Origin: Hyalella azteca
Taxonomy: Eukaryota > Arthropoda > Malacostraca > Amphipoda > Hyalellidae
Direction of reading: 5' to 3'
Assembly (NCBI RefSeq): GCF_000764305.2
Contig: NW_025947119.1
Coordinates: 1 to 64,000 of the forward strand
DNA: 64,000 bases
The notes under the pieces are model-generated. The model did no database searches, was not told the origin of the DNA, and saw nothing but the letters and a program-made list of their open reading frames with translations. Positions within the stretch are counted from its first letter, which is position 1, and every line of letters starts with the position of its first letter. The translations under genes and the position numbers were made by a program. Below are positions 10,400-20,869 of this stretch, one piece after another.

Positions 10400-10504
10400 G
10401 TTGATTTGTTGTTTACATGACCCCATCACGTGGGAATACTAAATATATCAACAGGAATATTATTTAGGTATGGCCAACCTCGTTTCTTTTAGTATTTTCA
10501 TTTG
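10400..10504 (+). repeat. Second copy of upstream intron sequence, running to an N join
   Basis: GTTGATTTGTTGTTTACATG and CCCCATCACGTGGGAATAC match 10049-10140 (ATGTTGCTTTGTCGTTTGCATG...). The duplicated segment abuts the exon directly and ends at N 10505. Confidence 0.75.
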
Positions 10505-10794
10505 NACCAGCTCAAGGTTGCGTGTCGTTTCCTGAAATTCTGCCAGAAGTTCCTTCGCAAAATTAGTCTCTATTTCAATTTAATATTAGAGGTTCCCAGA
10601 ATTTGTTGTTTTTGAATACATAATTCATCCTGCTCTATCAGTTTAGCAATGGATTTAACGTTCAGAAAATTAATTAATATCCATAGCATAAGGAAGAATG
10701 CAACATTTTCGCTGTATTTTGTTTGATCTTATTTTATTAGTTAGGTGTTAAATCCAATCGATCGAGTAATTGTGACACTTGACGTCGTATTACA

Positions 10795-11078
10795 TCACGT
10801 TCCTCGCCAGGTTGGCAGAATTAACACAAAAACAACGTACGCAGAATTAACACATATGTAACGTACGTAGAATTAACACAAATATAACCTACGCTAAATT
10901 AACACAAATATAACGTGCGCAGAATTAACACAAATATAACCTACGCTAAATTAACACAAATATAACGTGCGCATAATTAACACAACTATAACCTACGCTA
11001 AATTAACACAAATATAATGCGCGCAGAATTAACAGAAATAAAACGTACGCATAATTAACGCAAATATAACGTGCGCAG
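10795..11078. repeat. 24-26-bp tandem repeat ending at an acceptor
   Basis: About 11 units of AGAATTAACACAAATATAAC plus GTACGC. The last unit leads into ...CGTGCGCAG, the acceptor of the 11079 exon. Bases 10506-10794 ahead of it are AT-rich intron with nothing recognisable. Confidence 0.9.
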
Positions 11079-11157
11079 GTTGACCTGCGGACGGCGCAGT
11101 ATGAGATCGCGCAGAGCGAAGACGACCGCGCGGCGGAGCGCGAGGCGGAGACCGAGC
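11079..11157 (+). CDS. CLIP1: Probable CLIP-170 family exon (VDLRTAQYEI)
   Basis: After CGTGCGCAG a strikingly GC-rich stretch reads VDLRTAQYEIAQSEDDRAAE then REAETE, a charged helical segment, up to a possible donor GTAGCA at 11158 (phase 1). The GC content and third-position bias stand out sharply from the AT-rich flanks, as for the exons at 13841 and 20870. The donor is non-ideal. Its place in the gene is unclear because it lies after the N join at 10505, upstream of exons that themselves precede 3168-type exons. Confidence 0.6.
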
Positions 11158-11407
11158 GTAGCATTTACCCACGGAAATCATCCTTTGTGTTCAACACAGA
11201 CTTGAACCCCGAATTTTTGTTAAACATTAGTTTCTTTCGAAGTCGAGTATAGTACTTGCACAGAAATTAGTGGAAATGGATAACTATCATAAATCATGCG
11301 GATCTTCATCTTTAGCATAGTTAGAGTAAAAAAGTTTTATTAAGTAATTTTGAGAATTGATGTTAAATAGATTAGTAATAAAACAACAGCTATAATTCAT
11401 GATTTCT

Positions 11408-11543
11408 GGGGCCATACTTTAAAAAAAATTAAGAGATCGTCCAATCATTGCAACGGCCTTTCAAGCAAAATCCACCAATCATAGACAAGAAAATAGAGCG
11501 TAAGTACTTACGTTCACTTAGCGAGTTTTGTAAGTATGGCCCC
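11408..11543 (-). mobile_element. MITE-like element, family 1, copy 1
   Basis: 136 bp bounded by inverted ends GGGGCCATACTT and AAGTATGGCCCC. The core contains AATCCACCAATCATAGACAA and ACGTTCACTTAGCGAGTTTT. Strand is relative to the copy at 49746. Related copies: 45669-45819, 49746-49895, 53237-53344. It is non-coding and non-autonomous. Confidence 0.85.
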
Positions 11544-13153
11544 TGATTTTTTTGAATATTATCGACTTCGGTTTCCGCAGCCTCAAAAATTAAAATCACG
11601 TTCGTTTATAAATTCAATTCCTGAATTTTAACTCGGATATCGAGCCTGCAATCGATACCTAATAATTGAATTCAGTAATAACTTGAATTCCTAAAAAATT
11701 GAACAGATCGCATTATTCCGACTATTTTTTTGTGATAAATGTGAATTATTGACGAGATGAAGAAATTGAATTTTTCTGACCATATTTCCTTGTGATAACT
11801 TCAAATTACTGACCAATGAGGAGAATGAGCGTTATCCTGACTGGTTTTTAGCTATCAGTTTTTATTACTGACGAATTTTAAAGATCAAATTTTTTTCTCA
11901 GTAATTAGACAATTTTAGTGATCTAATACGGAAAACAAGTTGGCGCCGTTAGTGTTACTATATCTTTATCGCATATGTTGAACAGCGTACAGAACTACCG
12001 GTATTGTCTTTTTCGAGTATAAAGCTTAGATCTGGATCTCACATCTCCACAATATAAAGCAAGCGTGCTATAATATGTCGATGAGAAGTAGTTGTGAAAA
12101 TATTCATCTCATCAAATTGAAACGAAGTCTGCCGGGTATCAAAATAATTTTACCCATTGAATTTAAGGTTAAAAATTAAATCTAAAATAAAAAATACTTG
12201 ATCTCTATAAACGATATGTAGTATAGGTATACTCATTGCGTGCTGTGGTGTTTCATAATAAATTCTAAATGCATTTCTGCGATAGTTACATGAGCGTGTG
12301 GGTCTAATATATTAGAAATTTCATTGCTTCTAGGGCTTAATTAATGACAATATACCTAATTGCGAAAATTTGTGAGTTCTCGTTAAATTTTTTCAGCGCG
12401 CTTGAATTTGACATAAATTAACGTTTATTCGTCCACGACTAGCAAAGACGCTAACTTGGCATAAAACATCTTTCAAATCTTACATAGAAAAGCCAATTGT
12501 TACCGGAGCGAGCCAATTATTCACCGAAACATTTAAAAAAAAAAGCCAATTATTACTGAAAGAAAACAATCATCCAAAGAAAAAGCCAATCATTCGCCGA
12601 AAAAAACCAATCGGTCACCGAAAAAAGCCAATCATTCACCGAAAAGATAATTTATTTCCATCATTATTTCCTGATCTCGCAAGCATACTAGTACAATAGG
12701 TATCATAAATACCGTATACTCTCGAACTATCTGCCACGACTCAGACATTGGCTTGGCTTACACACACAGAGATTGTATTATTAGCCAGTCAAGGGAAATC
12801 GTAATGGTCAAGGTTTATGGTCTAATGGAAATCAGTCAAGGTTTATGGTCTAATGGTCTAATGGAAATCAGTCAAGGTTTCAGATGTGCTTGCGTACCGT
12901 AATGTATTTTCTGAAAGAGGTGCTGAAAGCTGTATAAATATTTATGATTGCAGATTAATATTAAATAGAAGGGATTTAATCGATGTTTTGTAAATTATAT
13001 CCCAATTATTATAATAACAGATTCCTGTAACTTTATTGGAATTGAAAGTATACATCGCAGATTGCATTCCACTTATTACGATTGCGTAGTACAGATGCAG
13101 TAAACTAATTTAATAATTATTCATTCATTAAATTTAATAAAATTAAATTTAAT
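11544..13153 (+). other. Long intron with degenerate repeats
   Basis: AT-rich. Degenerate units of about 80 bp occupy 11700-11930 and short GCCAATCATTCACCGAAAAA-type units 12485-12650. A duplicated TCAAGGTTTATGGTCTAATG lies at 12808-12875. No exon is convincing. Confidence 0.5.
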
Positions 13154-13257
13154 GTGCTCCAGCTCACCAGCCAGCTGGCGCAGGTATGTGCTGGCTAACT
13201 CCACCGTGCTCCAGCTCACCAGCCAGCTGGCGCAGGTATGTGCTGGCTTACTCCAGT
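13154..13257 (+). repeat. Tandemly duplicated candidate micro-exon (LTSQLAQ)
   Basis: A 52-bp unit occurs twice. Each unit holds CTCCAG|CTCACCAGCCAGCTGGCGCAG|GTATGT (written here in parts: acceptor, 21-bp exon, donor), encoding LTSQLAQ. The donor is near consensus and the acceptor lacks a pyrimidine tract. If real, the two copies are alternatives or both in-frame (21 bp each). The phase does not match a phase-1 end at 11157, so one boundary is wrong or another exon intervenes. Confidence 0.4.
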
Positions 13258-13840
13258 AGCACTTCTGAAACATCAATTAGTTAATTGAGGTTTAATTTTT
13301 TTCGGATGTTCGTTAGTATATTTAAAAAAAAATTCTTCCACACACAGGCATTTAGGCGTGTGCGAACACTCTCTGCGTTCATTTATAATAACACCGTCTG
13401 AGTGTTCGGAACGCTATACGAAGGAAAAATTACCTTAATCCTAAAGCGAAAATCTGGATTAATATTCAAGATTGATTTGTAGGCTAAGCTTCGGCGTGAC
13501 CGTGGACAAATTCATTCAAAACTTATCATAAGAGCACAGATAATTTTCTTGTCGTTGCAATCGAGCCATAATCAACATTAAAATAATATTCTTTATTACG
13601 AATACTTATTGATCATTATTATATTAATAATAATAATAATATTGATAACCCAAGCATTTCGTATACGTAGTTATTGATAGTTATTACCATATCCAAGCAT
13701 TACGAATACCGGTAGTTATTAATTATCATTTTATCGATGTAATAATAATATTGATAATGCAAGCATTAGAAATAGTTATTGATTATTATTATAGTAATAA
13801 TAATAATAATATTGATAATCCTTTCATTTCGCCCGGACAG
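13258..13840 (+). repeat. Intron with imperfect acceptor-proximal repeats
   Basis: From about 13560, three to four imperfect units of about 70 bp share ATTATTA...ATAATATTGATAA followed by CAAGCATT(T/A)CG-AATA. The last unit degenerates into CCTTTCATTTCGCCCGGACAG, the acceptor of the next exon. The upstream 300 bp has nothing recognisable. Confidence 0.6.
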
Positions 13841-14005
13841 GCGCAGTTCGGCGAGAGCGAGGCTGTGACGTCACTGCAGCAGGTGGTATCCATGCTACAG
13901 CAGGAGAACGCTCTGCTGCAGACCAAACTAGACGAGACCAGCAGACAACTGGACGATGTCACCTTCAGACTGGAGGAACAGACCTGTAATGCTGCAGACT
14001 TGGAG
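13841..14005 (+). CDS. CLIP1: CLIP-170 family coiled-coil exon (AQFGESEAVT)
   Basis: Acceptor GCCCGGACAG at 13840 and donor GTAGTA at 14006. The 165-bp phase-0 exon encodes 55 residues, starting AQFGESEAVTSLQQVVSMLQ and ending EEQTCNAADLE. The leucine heptads and GC-rich codons are typical of a rod exon. It joins in phase to the 15238 exon, so it lies N-terminal to the big rod exons. Its last bases recur as fragments at 2309-2400 and 14080-14150. Confidence 0.8.
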
Positions 14006-14340
14006 GTAGTATTGGCTGTTTATTACGTATTATTACTGACCTGTAATAATGTCTGATAATTACGTATTATTACAGACCTGTAATAATGTCTGATAATTAC
14101 GTATTATTACAGACCTGTAATGCTGCAGACTTGGAGGTAATAATGTCTGATAATAATTGTTATTATTAATTCTAGTACCTACCTCTATTACTTGGCTAAT
14201 AATTATTATTAATAATTCTATTATTACTATCACTTGGAGGTAATATTGTCTGCTAATTATTATTATTAATATTTTTGTTATTATTGTTATTACATGGAGG
14301 TAATATGGTCTGTTAATTATTCGATTTATTTAGTGATAAT
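14006..14340 (+). repeat. Donor-side tandem array after the TCNAADLE exon
   Basis: Units repeat TATTACAGACCTGTAATG, CTGCAGACTTGGAG|GTAATA and GTCTGATAATTACG. At least one unit (14113-14141) restores acceptor, exon tail and donor together. Later units (to 14310) keep only TTGGAGGTAATATTGTCTG or CATGGAGGTAATATGGTCTG. A decayed copy, AATGCTGCAGACTTTGAGGT, is near 14526. Confidence 0.85.
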
Positions 14341-15237
14341 CAATGATTGTGATTATCCAGCTGTTACCTCTCCTGGCTAACTACAGTACCGTATCGCAGG
14401 TATTTTGGCATGCAATAAACCAGATGTTTGTTAGTGATCACCTATGATTGAGATTGATTTTTCTATAAGTTTAATAAATAACTTTTATTTGAGCTGTTAA
14501 CTTCGACAGTGAAGCAGATTTATAATGCTGCAGACTTTGAGGTACATAGTATTGTAGTACGCAAGAAAATCTATCACTTTCATTGATAACCTAAGATTGA
14601 GATTATTATTTCAATAAGGCAACTTAATTACTATTAATGAGATGTCATCTTCAGGCTCAAGGAATTGATCTGAAAATATTCAGACTTATACTGCATTTTT
14701 CCGCACCATACTTGTGTGAGGAATGACATTAATAATTAAAAAAAATGTATTGCAATTTCGACAATGATATTCACAAAAATCAATTTTGTTTAATCTAATT
14801 TTTCTAAAATATGTATGTTTAAATATCGATAATTTACAAGAAGCGTGCTTGTATGAAGATATGAACTAGCTAACACAGGTAGTGATAGTCAGAAACGACG
14901 ATGCATCGTGGCCTGGGACGGCTGTGTCTGAAATAAATAGTACCGGTAATGACACTTAGGAGACTAACTGTGTTTACTCTCAGCCAGATATTATGCTTAA
15001 TTATATTAAATTATGTTGTATTATATTCTATTACCTATCTTATATTATATTATATGGGAGACTAACTGTGCTTACTCTCAGCAGGATATATGTTTAATTA
15101 TATTAAATTATGTTGTATTATATTCTATTACCTATCTTATATTATATTATATTATATCATATTATTATATTAAATGATATGTTATTTTACATATACAGTC
15201 CCCCTATAATATTTCTAAATCATGTTCATAACACCAG
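14341..15237 (+). other. Intron homologous to 2410-3167
   Basis: AT-rich intron aligning over its length with the first copy but with numerous substitutions and indels, including a local duplication of CTCAGC...TGTATTATATTCTATTACC around 15000-15150. No gene. Confidence 0.6.
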
Positions 15238-15369
15238 GGCCTGAGCAGCTCGGAGGCAGCTAAAGTGCGTGTACTGGAGACGAGGCTGGACGAGATGCAG
15301 CGCGGGCTCTTCATAGACGCGTCAGAGTTGAGCTCTTCACTTACACTTGACGCCGCTACTAATGATAAA
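15238..15369 (+). CDS. CLIP1: CLIP-170 family internal coiled-coil exon, copy 2
   Basis: Same boundaries, length and phase as 3168-3299 (acceptor AACACCAG, donor GTACGT). It encodes GLSSSEAAKVRVLETRLDEM, then a variant centre (QRGLFIDASELSSSLTLD), ending AATNDK. Five of 44 residues differ from copy 1. The frame is intact. It could be the other haplotype of a very polymorphic animal or a real paralogous exon. Confidence 0.8.
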
Positions 15370-15760
15370 GTACGTTAATAGTGTGCATTTAATACTTGCT
15401 TTGTTAGTAGTAGCTTTAACTAATACATTTGACGTCGCCACCAATGAGAAAGTACGTTGATATCGTGTATTTAATTGTTGCTTTGTTAGTAGTGGCTTTA
15501 ACTAATACACTTGACGTCGCCACTAATGATAAAGTAGGTTGATAGTGTGCATTTAATACTTGCTTTCTTTAAGAATAAAGGCTAAAACTAAAAAAGTTGC
15601 ATAAAACATTTTAGTGTATAGAAGTCCTAGATAAACAAAACTTGCTTGCTTGCTTTGCTAATAGTAGCTTTAACTAATACACTTGACGTCGCCAACAATG
15701 ATAAAGTACGTTGATATCACGCATTTAATTCTTTGCTTTGCTAGTAATAGCTTTAATTAC
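15370..15760 (+). repeat. Tandem exon-tail/donor copies (TNDK junction, copy 2)
   Basis: Repeats of ACTTGACGTCGCCA, CCAATGATAAA|GTACGTTGATA and TTTAATACTTGCTTTGTTAG, at least four donor-like copies (15370, 15451, 15535, 15704). The pattern matches 3300-3715 but unit number and an inserted stretch (15560-15650) differ. The rest, to 16091, is intron. Confidence 0.85.
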
Positions 15761-16091
15761 CAGGAATTTGGATGCTATTAACATTGAAGAGTCTATTTTA
15801 GCCGTAGACAATGAGTTAACATTTAGTCTAATTGCGGTAACTCTTGTTATTAGTTTTTAAGTATGAATAGCGAAACAGGATCTCCGACCAAGAAAGAACT
15901 TGGTGGAATTATTGCAAACTATTCATAGACCTTTCCCTGTGTTTTCATTTTCATTTACTTTGCAGTTGAGTCGTTTTATGGTTTCACTTCACCAGTTGAG
16001 AGCAATAATTTTGGTATGAGTAGGTACGTATACATATTCTCAATAGGATAGATGAAGATGCCTATTATTTTAATGCTGTGCCCAAATGAAT

Positions 16092-16115
16092 CTGTCTCTT
16101 ATACACATCTAGATG
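16092..16115 (+). other. Nextera mate-pair junction adapter left in the assembly
   Basis: CTGTCTCTTATACACATCT followed by AGATG and then N. This is the Nextera mosaic-end adapter joined to the first bases of its own reverse complement, as at the circularisation junction of Nextera mate-pair libraries. It is synthetic, not genomic. On its right the sequence resumes inside the large exon (equivalent of 5998), so about 1.9 kb of intron and exon present at 4110-5997 is skipped. Confidence 0.95.
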
Positions 16116-16116
16116 N

Positions 16117-16258
16117 TCTCAAAGAATCCCAGAACAAACTTGAGGAATTGTCAGAAAACTTGAAGAAAAAGTCCGAAGATTTTGTTGAACTCGAATTGAA
16201 ACTTAAGCTGAACCAGGAGCAACTTAAAGATGCCGAATCAACTTCAGCTACTCTGAAG
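16117..16258 (+). CDS. CLIP1: Fragment of the large coiled-coil exon, copy 2
   Basis: 142 bp equal in length and essentially in sequence to 5998-6139, ending at donor GTGGGT (16259). It encodes LKESQNKLEELSENLKKKSE to SATLK. There is no acceptor or start: its left edge is the adapter/N join. It is a truncated duplicate caused by the assembly, not a separate gene. Confidence 0.85.
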
Positions 16259-16563
16259 GTGGGTGATCTTTGTATGAATAACTTGATTTCAACGATGTGG
16301 ACGAGTTGACATTGGTTACATTTTATGAGTTCTTTTTAATTGTGAGTTCTTTTTATGAGTATGAGTTATTATGAGTATTTAATGATGAGTTAAATTTCAC
16401 TCCATGTTGCTGCGTATCCACGAATTTAGCCAACATTAAATGTTTTTTAGATTTATTCCACTGTACATATACCGTACCGGTATTATAGGTAATTTTATAT
16501 AAGTTCAAAATATAGTAATTTTAATTCACGAAATGTATACCGTAAAGAAAAAATTTCTTCCAG

Positions 16564-16752
16564 AACGAGCTGAATGCCGTCGCCGATCAGCTGAACGCTG
16601 AAAAGACAGCTCGACTGGCAGACGCTGAAGTCAAGAAGCAAGAGCTGCAGGAGGCGGCAAATAAGAGAGATCTTTTGCTGCAGGAGCTGGAGGACCAAAA
16701 ACAGAAGCATGCAGACGCTATGGGTGCCATGGAACAACAGCTCTCAAAAGTC
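16564..16752 (+). CDS. CLIP1: CLIP-170 family coiled-coil exon (NELNAVADQL), copy 2
   Basis: Acceptor TTCTTCCAG at 16563 and donor GTACGT at 16753; 189 bp, phase 0. It encodes NELNAVADQLNAEKTARLAD and ends EQQLSKV. Compared with 6400-6588, differences cluster at the 5' end (seven residues) and vanish from about base 130 on. The frame is intact. Confidence 0.8.
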
Positions 16753-17349
16753 GTACGTTTAGAAAAAAATTTAGAAATAAAGATTATTCAAGGTGTTCGA
16801 TGAACAATTTTTAGAAAAACATGTAGATACATTTTAATTAATTTTTTAGATAAAAAACTCATTCTAGTTTCCTTACTCTATGGTCAGTTTTTTGTATCTA
16901 ATTATATATTCGTATTGCAGTGTAATTTTTCTTGATTGACTGCATTATACCGTACCTAATTGTTTAAATTAAAAAAAAATGTACAATTTATTTTTTGAGC
17001 CACTGCTTGATAATTAGTTAAATTGAAAAATGTACGATTTAATTCTTGATCGAATGCCTGATAGTTGATTAAATTAAAGAATTTACAATTTACTTCTTCT
17101 AATCACCTCGGTTACCCCATATACCATACTATCATATACCATATAGTACTATATACCATATGTCATATACCATATACTATACTATATACCATATACTATA
17201 TACCATATACTATATACCATATACTATATACCATATACTATATACCATATATCATATACCATATACTATATACTATATACCATATATCATTTACCATATG
17301 GTTATATTTCACGCTGTTTATGTTGTCGTACATTATGTTTTTTATGCAG
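16753..17349 (+). repeat. Intron with expanded ATATACC array
   Basis: The first 140 bp match 6589-6730 with one mismatch. Then come diverged AATTTACAATTTA-type duplicated units, then an ATATACCATATACTAT array at 17115-17300, much longer than in copy 1. Apparent reading frames of repeating Y, I, H and T residues here are array artefacts. Confidence 0.85.
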
Positions 17350-17463
17350 CGTGAGGAACTGACGGCCTCTGAAGCTGAGGCGGGAGACTACAAGCGACTG
17401 CTGGAGGCTGAGCAGAGCAAAGTCGCTGAGCTGCAGCAACTCAAGCAGAGTCTGCAGGACCAG
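17350..17463 (+). CDS. CLIP1: CLIP-170 family coiled-coil exon (REELTASEAE), copy 2
   Basis: Identical to 7010-7123 in sequence and boundaries (acceptor TTTATGCAG, donor GTATTT). The downstream intron matches to about 17560 and then departs into repeats. The next exon (EKDEQL) is not present in this copy. Confidence 0.85.
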
Positions 17464-17519
17464 GTATTTAAATTATAAGCATTTAATAACCTGTTTTTCT
17501 ACCTGCAAAGTAACAGGCG

Positions 17520-17705
17520 TCTGATATTTAAGACATATTTGGCCCTCAAATTTAAAACCTGCAAAGTTAAACGTACTTAATCGTCTGATATTTAAGACAT
17601 ATTGGGCCCTCAAATTTACAAAAGAAAGGACCTGCAAAGTTAAACGTACCTAGTCGTCTAAAATTTAAGACATATTTAGCCCTCAAATTTACAAAAGAAA
17701 TGCTA
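17520..17705 (+). repeat. Three tandem copies of an acceptor-proximal intron segment
   Basis: Units of about 75 bp: CGTCTGATATTTAAGACATA, TTGGCCCTCAAATTTA then CAAAAGAAAGGACCTGCAAA. In copy 1 the same position reads CCTCAAATTTATCAG|GAGAAGGACGAA, the true acceptor and exon start. The repeat unit therefore appears to include a degraded acceptor plus the first exon bases. Confidence 0.65.
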
Positions 17706-17747
17706 TTTAGGTTGAATTAAGTGAATTTATTGTGATTTTGAGGAGTC

Positions 17748-19163
17748 CTGAAAGGAGATGTTAACAGATGTTAACCTCTGCTGAAACAAACACGATAAAA
17801 ATATTCAGAAAGAATATTGTTGTGTTTCAGAAAATTTAACTTTCGTTCTACGATACAAACTTGAAAAAAATCCTCTGGAAAAGATAGTTGGAAAACACAA
17901 TGCTAATACCAACTATTTTCCAATAGTTGGGATAGTTGGGATACTATTATACATAGTAAGTTGGGATAATAGTTGGGATAATAATAATAATAGTTGGGAT
18001 AATAATATTGGGATAATATCCCAATAGTTGGGATAGTTGGGATACTACTAAAATAGTTGGGATACTATTTTCCAATAGTTGGTATTATATTTCCAATTGT
18101 TGGTATAACCAATGCTATCGATTATAGTAAAGGGCTCGTAAATTTTTACGTATTTTCCCTATAAATTTATTTGTTGTGTGAGAATTTCAGAGGAAACATT
18201 AATTTCACAATATATTTCAATTTATTTAATTCTATCTCAGATTCAGTCGTAATTCTAGTCTTTAGTTTTGTACAATTCTCTATTGACTCTCAAGGTAACA
18301 GGAGAATTTTAATAAAATTAAAAAATAATGATAAGTTCTACAAACGTAATACTATGTATAACGTAACTTTGTGGAACAACTTAGTGCCTTGAGGAACCTC
18401 AACATTCTAATCCCTTCACAATCATGCCATGTTTGGCTCTTCATAATCATACTATTTGGCTTGAAACTCCCCCTAGAAAATAGCTTTCTCTGAAAAATGT
18501 TATTTCGGAAATTGGATTCAAAATTAAATGCAACTAGTTCAAGGGTAATCATGTCTTTTCAAACCCGACGTTCAAACGCCAAGCAGAGCGCCTCCCGCCA
18601 CGATGGAATATTGTTGCGAACATTAATAATGTTTTTTACAACACCTTTCGTGCCATAACTTACTTGACTTTTTTAATATAATTATCGTGTCCAACCACAA
18701 AAGGCTCTGATTTATTTTTATTTCTGAACGAGACTTGTGTAGGCGAAGCGCTTGCATGTAGAAATCCTATTATAGTTCTTTCGGAACGGTGAACTCGAGT
18801 GATGTTTTTAAAGATATTGCGAAAGGTATTAAACAAACAAAATATACTTGAAAAATAATTGAAAGATCAAATATTCACTGACTGTATAATTCTTAGTTCA
18901 TTTAAAGTTACAAAATCAAGATAGAATTTACTATTTCATGAAATTCGAGTGTTATGACTAATGAATGGCGAAAAAAAAAATTATTTTTAAATATTATGAC
19001 GTGATCAAAATGTCCCAATCAAGTGCACATTTATGTTTAATTTGCAACCTTTCCAGATACTATATATGAATAATAACTAAAATAATTTTCCTATCAATTT
19101 TGTATGTTAGTGTACGAGAAGTTAGTGAAAGGCCCAGAAGGTAAGCGAAGCAAAAAACTCATC
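17748..19163. mobile_element. Unclassified 1.2-1.4 kb repeated element, copy 1
   Basis: Starts CCTGAAAGGAGATGTTAACA and aligns for its whole length with 27321-28523 at roughly 90 percent by eye. It contains an ATAGTTGGGATA simple array (17900-18110) that is absent from the other copy. No transposase-like frame or terminal inverted repeat is visible. It is followed after about 430 bp by the 14-bp minisatellite at 19587, and the second copy runs into the same minisatellite. Confidence 0.6.
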
Positions 19164-19586
19164 TCAAAATTAAAATCGTGTTTGTCACGGTCAAACCGAA
19201 ATCTTTCTTACCGTACCTTGATTCCTGGGAACCTTTTAGGTTCACAAATATTCAATAAAAAAGAAAGAGAAAAAATAAAGAAAAGAATAACACACGCTTC
19301 TACGCATTTCCCTGTTGCTTCCAGTTCACGGTTTTTAGTAGAGCGCATGCAGCTGAAAAGGAAATAATATTTACAGACCAAAACGTTTTAGGAAATTTAA
19401 ATTCACTCTTTTTCGTGTGATACATTAATATCTAGAGAATTATTTTCTGAATTATTGGATTAAATTTTTGTTTGCTGTTTTACACAATTTTCAAACTCGA
19501 ACAGTATGTGCAAACTAATATTTATTTTTCATCAATATCCTACAGCTTCAATGAGTCGAACTTGGCTTCGAATTCTTCGTGACAAA
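19164..19586. other. Unique AT-rich stretch between element and minisatellite
   Basis: A short open frame (19104-19367, + strand, basic, KR-rich) overlaps the end of the element and this stretch. It has no recognisable domain and is probably chance. Confidence 0.4.
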
Positions 19587-19715
19587 TTTAGTAGGTACAG
19601 TTTAGTCAGGACAGTTTAGTCAGTACAGTTTAGTCAGGACAGTTTAGTCAGGACAGTTTAGTCAGGACAGTTTAGTCAGGACAGTTTAGTCAGGACAGTT
19701 TAGTCAGGACAGTTT
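19587..19715. repeat. 14-bp minisatellite, collapsed at a gap
   Basis: Nine or more units of CAGTTTAGTCAGGA ending at the N run. The same satellite opens the contig at 28525, which suggests that the gap is an unresolved array. Confidence 0.95.
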
Positions 19716-19902
19716 NNNNNNNNNNNNNNNNNNNNNNNNNNNNNNNNNNNNNNNNNNNNNNNNNNNNNNNNNNNNNNNNNNNNNNNNNNNNNNNNNNNNN
19801 NNNNNNNNNNNNNNNNNNNNNNNNNNNNNNNNNNNNNNNNNNNNNNNNNNNNNNNNNNNNNNNNNNNNNNNNNNNNNNNNNNNNNNNNNNNNNNNNNNNN
19901 NN
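19716..19902. other. Assembly gap of 187 N
   Basis: Run of undetermined bases between the 14-bp minisatellite and CLIP 3' sequence. The conserved CLIP segment expected just before the ALNPTDD exon is not found and could be lost here. Confidence 1.
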
Positions 19903-20028
19903 ACCCTACTGATGACCATAAGGCTATGTTAGTGACGTGTTGGTAGTGGCATTAATGGCATGTTAGTGACGTGTTGGTGGTGGCATTTTTGGCATGTTAG
20001 CAGTTACATTAGTGGCATGTAACTGCAG

Positions 20029-20069
20029 GCCTCCCTCGCCCTCAACCCTACTGATGACCATAAGGCCAT
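20029..20069 (+). CDS. CLIP1: Candidate CLIP exon before the zinc knuckles, first copy
   Basis: Acceptor GTAACTGCAG at 20028 and donor GTTAGT at 20070. The 41-bp exon (phase 0 in, 2 out) encodes ASLALNPTDDHKA. Placed before the 20870 exon it reads ...[19 protein letters not shown] in phase. CLIP-170 proteins have a similar A-L-N/C-P then acidic segment just ahead of the first knuckle, which supports the call. It cannot be spliced together with the second copy without a frameshift, so the two copies would be mutually exclusive. Confidence 0.5.
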
Positions 20070-20187
20070 GTTAGTGACGTGTTTGTAGTTACATTAGTGG
20101 CATGTTAGTTACATTAGTGGCATGTTAGTGACATTAGTGGCATGTTAGTGACGTGTTTGTAGTTACATTAGTGGCATGTAACTGCAG

Positions 20188-20234
20188 GCCTCCCTCGCTC
20201 TCGCCCTCAACCCTACTGATGACCATAAGGCCAT
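20188..20234 (+). CDS. CLIP1: Candidate CLIP exon before the zinc knuckles, second copy
   Basis: Same acceptor and donor as the copy at 20029 but with six extra bases (CTCTCG), giving ASLALALNPTDDHKA in the same frame. It is nearest to the zinc-knuckle exon. Which copy is used cannot be told from sequence. Confidence 0.5.
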
Positions 20235-20374
20235 GTTAGTGACATTAGTGGCATGTTAGTGACAGTGACATGTTAATATTTCCTTTGTTATCGAATAAGT
20301 TGAATATTACCATTTCGCACGCGACATGGACAAGATTGTCTATCTTTACTCTAAATTTGTTAACACTTGTATTT

Positions 20375-20869
20375 TATTTTTCAATTCTGCGAGCCGCGAA
20401 CTGAATAATAGGAATAAGGATGAGAATTTATTCTCTGTGATTATATGTATGCAATTAGGAATGTTTTATTATGATTATTTTACAGCTCGGCAAGCCGCGA
20501 ACTGAATAATATGAGTACGGTAATGATGTGAATTCATTCTCTGTGAATATACGTATACAACTAGGAATGTTTTATTATCATGATTATTGTTCAGTTCGGC
20601 AAGCTGCGAACTGAACAATATGAATAAAGACGTACATTTGATTAATATAATTTTTCATTAATATCATTATTTTTCAGTTCCGCTAGCCGCGAGCTGAATA
20701 AGATGAATAAGGATGTGAATTTATTCTCTGTAAAAATATAGCTATACAATTATGAATGTTATCTTATTATCATAATTATCGTTCAGTACGGCGAGCCGAG
20801 AACTAAATAATACGAATAAGGACGTATATTTGATTAATATAATATTTGATTAATATCATTATTGTTCAG
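20375..20869 (+). repeat. Acceptor-side tandem array before the zinc-knuckle exon
   Basis: About five units of 95-130 bp, each with an acceptor-like TTCAG/TACAG and a stretch such as CTCGGCAAGCCGCGAACTGA (about 20400, 20490, 20595, 20680, 20790). The last acceptor, ATTGTTCAG|TTCGGCGAGTCGCG, is the true exon start. The exon-like part has drifted to GCGAACTGAATAAT in the other units, which carry stops. Confidence 0.85.

Larger units (their letters stand above)
19903..20280 (+). repeat. Array of exon (LALNPTDDHKA), donor and intron units
   Basis: Three copies of ACCCTACTGATGACCATAAG (19903, 20047, 20213), two of them with the acceptor AACTGCAG, interspersed with many units of GGCATGTTAGTGAC, GTGTTTGTAGTTACATTAGT. 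The donor inside each is GCCAT|GTTAGT. See the exon entries at 20029 and 20188. Confidence 0.85.

Noticed and set aside
17065..17478. 137-residue plus-strand frame rich in Y, I, H, T
   Set aside because: Mostly the ATATACC microsatellite read through into the real 114-bp exon; only the exon part is coding.
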